A DNA stretch of 64,000 bases from Akebia trifoliata (lineage: Eukaryota; Streptophyta; Magnoliopsida; Ranunculales; Lardizabalaceae). Of this stretch, positions 60,261-64,000 are shown piece by piece. Numbering within the stretch: the stretch's first letter is position 1; every line of letters begins with the position of its first letter. The notes below the pieces were generated by a model. That model was not told the DNA's origin and did no database searches. It was given only the letters and a program-made list of their open reading frames with translations. Both the position numbers and the translations under genes were made by a program. Where the stretch lies: NCBI GenBank assembly GCA_017979445.1, contig CM030714.1, forward strand, positions 15,371,892 through 15,435,891, given 5' to 3'.

Positions 60261-60735
60261 TATTTTCATTTTATTTGACGAGTATCTATTCCATGTTGGA
60301 CAACACCCAAGGCTACACCCAACATATCCTCATAAGACCACGTAGACAAGTCTTTTGAAATTTCAGAGTAAATTCATTATCCCTTTGTGTTCCTTTGGGG
60401 ATAGGATGATTTCTATCTAAATTTCTTAGGAATTGTTTTTTTCTCGAGGTCAATAACTTTTGCTTCCTTGATTAGAAGTTGAGCATGACATTTATCTTCT
60501 CATTCAAAAATCTTTCATTGAAGCTAGATTATTAGTTAATTAGTTAATGCATTCAAGGTATTCAAAAAATTTCTTTATTCAATCAAATTTAGATGGGGCG
60601 ATAGACACCTCTGTAGACTTGACAAACTAGCTTGACTGAACCGAAACAAAAGAGTAGACTCAATCTAAGGAAAACATGACATTAATGAATTGATAAAAAA
60701 ATTGGACTCATGATTCATGAAAGACAATTACCCAC

Positions 60736-62322
60736 TGAAAGCGCCCTCGATCCGCGGGGTACGCGGATCCGCTTTTGACCCTTGAGGTTTGGGAGTCGCT
60801 ACCTAGTTATTATGGTCTAGGAACCAAACTGACTCTAAAATGGATAAAAAAATTAATCTACTACAGAAAATCTGAATCCGGGGATCATGTTACGGGGTTG
60901 GAAGGTGTTAGGCACCAACCCCGCCCGGCCAATGCCGGTCTCTACTTATCCCAAGTAAGACTACATTGCTAATGACCAAAACCTAGATAAAAAAATAGAA
61001 AAATGTTACCTTCGATACGCAAAGGTTTTATTCCCTCAGATCTGGTGAAACTGCTCCTTGTACTGTACTCCTTGCTTTGTTCTATCTCCGGATCTGATTT
61101 CTGATCTCCGAGGTAAGGTATCTCCTTCTTGGATCTGGATGCTTTGAATTTATTATGGATTTTTCGGATGTTTTTGAAAGATTTCTAGGTGTTTTTTAGG
61201 CTAAAATCAAAGTAGGGGTGTTAGGTAAGGAGTTGGGACTCCAAAATTAGGATTTTGGGGAGGTTGTGGAAGCTTCTTCACCTACTTTTTCTAGGGTTTT
61301 TTCTTTGATACGAAAATAGGGTGTGGAGGCTCCTATTTATAAATTTTTTTAGGAGAATTAGGGTTTGATTAGGGTTTCTTTTAGGGTTTCAATTAGGGTT
61401 TAGACTTTGGTCTCATGAAATGGACTTAATCTTTAGGGTTTTAATTTAGGATTTTGACTTTTAGTCTTATGAGATTGACTTGATTAGTTTAGATTAGGGT
61501 TTTGACTTTAGTCTCATGAGATTGACTTGATTAGTTTAGATTAGGGTTTTGATTTAGGGTTTTGACTTTAGTCTTATGAGATTGACTTTAATATTTTGAC
61601 TTTAGTCTTTCTTGGTTGGCTTTTAATATCTTGACTTTAGTCTTTCTTGGTTGACTTTTAATATCTTGACTTTAGTCTTACTTGATTGACTTTAATGTTT
61701 CAATTTACGTTATATAATGATTTATTTATTAATTTCAAAATTTTTAATTATTAAAGTTGTAAAATTACCGTTTTGCCCTCGGAGAGGATTTTTTACGTTT
61801 TAAGTCGTTTTTCAATGGTCCAGGATGTTTTGGAATCAGTTTTTCATAAGGAATTCAATGGGAATGTTGGTTTTTGTCATTTATGAAATTTTTTGTGTGA
61901 AATGGTCGTGAATTTTATGAGGGGTATTTTCGTAATTTTGTCAAATTCTGTGAAAATTAGTGAAATGATTTATTTGATTTCGATTTGTTGTTTTATGTGT
62001 TTGAATGGGTTTTCCTAAGCGTAATGTAGGCTCTAGGGTTGTTTTGATGTTAGGGGTATTTTGGTAATTTGGTCATTTTTAGTGATTTTTATCGTGAAGC
62101 TTCTTTTTGGTCTGCAAAATGATGATTTCTATGTTCCTGGGGTCGTATTTTCCTAGCGTAGCGTGGTTTCTAAGTTTTGTCAGTTCGAGATACCTCATCC
62201 GGATTTCTGAAACATATCTGGTAACAAAATAAAGCATTGGAATAAACATCCATCATTGGGAACCATTGCGATCGGGTTGACGAGTTGATTAATCAGGCGA
62301 GTGCAAAAATGGGGTGTCTACA
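60736..62322 (-). repeat. Tat-4 3' LTR (1587 bp)
   Basis: tgaaagcgccctcgatccgc to ggggtgtctaca, with canonical termini and TATA box at 61334-61341. It contains repeated ttgactttagtctta units (61400-61690). It is the best-preserved end sequence of the LTR-A family here. Confidence 0.9.
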
Positions 62323-62333
62323 GATGCCCCTCT
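62323..62333 (-). promoter_or_regulatory. Tat-4 polypurine tract
   Basis: gatgcccctct, complement of AGAGGGGCATC, adjacent to the 3' LTR. Confidence 0.85.
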
Positions 62334-62809
62334 TTGGCAGAGGGTTGAAGCAAACTAGATAGCAAATCTATTTCGGTAGATAGTGCGATATCCGAATGCC
62401 AAAGCTAGTGACAGTTCATTTTTGCAGCCTGATTTGGTGGTTCGTCAGGGCATCCAGATCCTTGAAGGTAAGTTCTCCCTGGACTAAAAATGTCAAATCC
62501 TCGAATTTTGAAAAATTCTCCTTGACTTCTGCTAACATGCACGTGTGTGCACTGGTGTGATGCTCACGAAATAATCTATCGAATCATTGAGATTAATCCC
62601 TCCTCGATAACAACAAATGTCAGGTCCTGGAGATCTTCTCTCGCCGACAATGATGATTCAAATTGGAATGTATATATGCAATGAAATCAATCATACGATA
62701 TTTGAATTATGACAAGTTTGAAAAAATGAGATAATCATAACACAATCAGAATCAGGTGATGTAGGAACTTCATTAAATCCTATCAAAATTCTTTTTTTTT
62801 AGAGTAAGA

Positions 62810-63345
62810 AAAAGTTTGAGTCTCGTTTATCGGACTCGCGTTAAGGTTGATAGGAACTTAAAAATCCTGTTAAAAATTGGAGTCTCGTTTCTCGGACTCA
62901 AACTGAGGTTTATAGGAACTTAAACAATCCTATTTCAAATGGTTGGAGTCTCGTTTTTCGGACTCGAGCTGAGGTTTACAGGAACTTAAACAATCTCGTT
63001 AATTCATTCTATGATTCAAACAAAGCTGGGGTCTCGTTTCTCGGACTCTGGCTAAGGTTTATAGGAACTTAAAAAATCCTGTTAATTCACAGTCGGAGTC
63101 TCGCTTGTCGGACTCGAACTTGCTGGAGCCACGTTTCTCGGGCTAAGGTTTGCAGGAACTTAAACAATCCTGTTAACTCATTTTATGATTCAAAAACGGT
63201 TAGAGTCTCGTTTCTTGGACTCGAACTTGCTGGAGCCACATTTCTCGGGCTTGGGTTCGCAGGAACTTAAACAATCCTATTAACTCATTTTATGATTCAA
63301 AGGAGCTGGAGTCTTGTTTCTTGGACTTGAACTCAATGGAACAAC
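62810..63345 (-). repeat. Tat-4 3' UTR tandem array (about 65-120 bp units)
   Basis: Seven or more degenerate units with ggagtctcgtttctcggact, then gaggtttataggaacttaaa and caatcctgttaactcatttt. This array is unrelated in sequence to the 33-34 bp minisatellites at the equivalent place in Tat-1, Tat-2 and Tat-3. Confidence 0.85.
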
Positions 63346-64000
63346 GCTTCTCGGGCTTAGATCAATTACAGATTCAGTATTATCGAACTCAACGATTAAG
63401 AAATTGTTGGCTTATCATGCATCTGGATTCATAATTATGATTGGGCTTCGCCGAACTTTTAAGCTTTTGAATAAGATTTTTCCTTTTGATCATGGGATCA
63501 AGAATACAAATTTCAGAATCGAAGTTAGTCTCAAAAATGCCCCTAGTTTCAAGGTTGACTTACATCTGAAACTTGACTGTGAAACTGATGGGCTGGATTA
63601 CATTTGAAAAGTATGGAAAAGGGACTACGGATTCCAATAAATGAAAGACAAAAGAATTGACATTCCTTTAAATTTAAGACTCTTGAGATTATCATATGTG
63701 CAATAAGGAAATGATCATTCTCTTTCGAATTTCTTTTTGAAAAATGCTTGAGCTGGGCTTTGATAAATATTGAAATATAAGATCTTCCTCTTTAAAGTGG
63801 TCAATGAATCTACATTTCCCATTAGCAGACGCTACTAAAGATCTTGCAATGTTCAAAAGAAAGGCTTCTGAGTTTCTTCAACTTCAACATTGTCTTGAAC
63901 AATTTTCTACATTCTCCAACTTCTGTGTAAGCTTTTATTCTGAATTTTCTTTCTTGGTGGGATCTTTCCTTCGATTTGATGATGCCCTAATTTTTGCCTA
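63346..64000 (-). other. Tat-4 3' UTR, distal part
   Basis: AT-rich 3' UTR sequence ending with cctaatttttgccta at the window edge, the start of the array type seen at 58620-58935. The plus-strand frame at 63314-63607 is antisense to the element and has no recognised domain. Confidence 0.55.

Larger units (their letters stand above)
57380..60735 (-). mobile_element. Tat-3 interior: 3' UTR and integrase remnant
   Basis: Minus-oriented Tat sequence. It begins about 100-150 bp into the 3' UTR (cctt-gaattttagaaaattctcc matches 36205-36235), continues through two tandem arrays and a conserved 59270-59350 block to an integrase remnant, and ends at 60735 where Tat-4 is inserted. Gag and the rest of pol would lie beyond Tat-4, outside the window. 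Confidence 0.78.
60736..64000 (-). mobile_element. Tat-4: 3' LTR and 3' UTR, runs off the window
   Basis: 3' LTR 60736-62322 and PPT 62323-62333. The interior from 62334 includes the conserved gggttgaagcaaacta-gatagcaaatctatttcgg block shared with Tat-1 (19070-19160) and Tat-2 (36000-36060). Candidate TSD cccac at 60731-60735; partner outside the window. It is inserted in Tat-3. Confidence 0.85.

Noticed and set aside
63314..63607. 97-residue plus-strand open frame near the window end
   Set aside because: Antisense to Tat-4, begins within a tandem array and shows no known motif.

Overview
This window looks like intergenic heterochromatin from a large, AT-rich plant genome. No intact host gene, rRNA, tRNA or CRISPR array is visible. 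Almost all of it is LTR retrotransposon sequence inserted into other LTR retrotransposon sequence. The evidence for a plant is Ty3/gypsy elements of plant type (Tat/Ogre-like with a tRNA-Arg-like primer site, chromoviruses with chromodomains, very long LTRs starting TGTAGACACC) and two decayed genes of plant transposon-associated type (plant mobile domain and a DUF7745-like protein). The species cannot be named from the sequence; a eudicot is a guess.

Layout. 1-566: end of a minus-oriented Tat-type LTR. 567-10008: a block with two minus-strand, multi-exon pseudogenes, DUF7745-like (831-4463) and PMD-like (5316-7863). The first is interrupted by a solo LTR (942-2976, TSD ctcac). 10009 to about 25575: a plus-oriented LTR (LTR-B) split by a Tat-like element (Tat-1, 10997-20715, TSD cttac) and by a 3.4 kb Tekay/Del-like solo LTR (21259-24670, TSD aagtc). 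About 25760 to 53100: an old minus-strand Tekay/Del-like chromovirus. Its chromodomain (about 26880-27060), integrase (33100-34490), RNase H and RT (51431-52640) are scattered by later insertions. These are LTR-C (27086 to about 32837, itself carrying another Tekay-type LTR at 28001-30867) and the minus-strand Tat-2 (34491-51425, TSD gaaac). Tat-2 in turn carries a young Galadriel-like chromovirus (42653-48376, TSD ccacg).

53101-60735: a third minus-strand Tat copy (Tat-3), disrupted by a plus-strand 3.2 kb LTR (54188-57379). 60736-64000: the 3' LTR and 3' UTR of a fourth Tat copy (Tat-4), inserted in Tat-3 and running off the window.

How the parts relate. The youngest element is the chromovirus: both 583 bp LTRs look identical by eye, and its TSD, primer-binding site and polypurine tract are intact. 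Its polyprotein is nevertheless broken by frame changes and a missing stretch between RT and RNase H, so it was either moved in trans or the assembly has errors. The Tat copies are gutted: Tat-1 keeps only an integrase remnant, and Tat-2 keeps a gag remnant without recognisable pol. They do keep LTRs, leader, PBS, PPT and 3' UTR minisatellites. The two extra genes lie antisense to the LTR that follows them (10009), the arrangement expected for accessory antisense genes of Tat-lineage retrotransposons. Both have decayed, mainly through Trp and Gln codons turned into stops.
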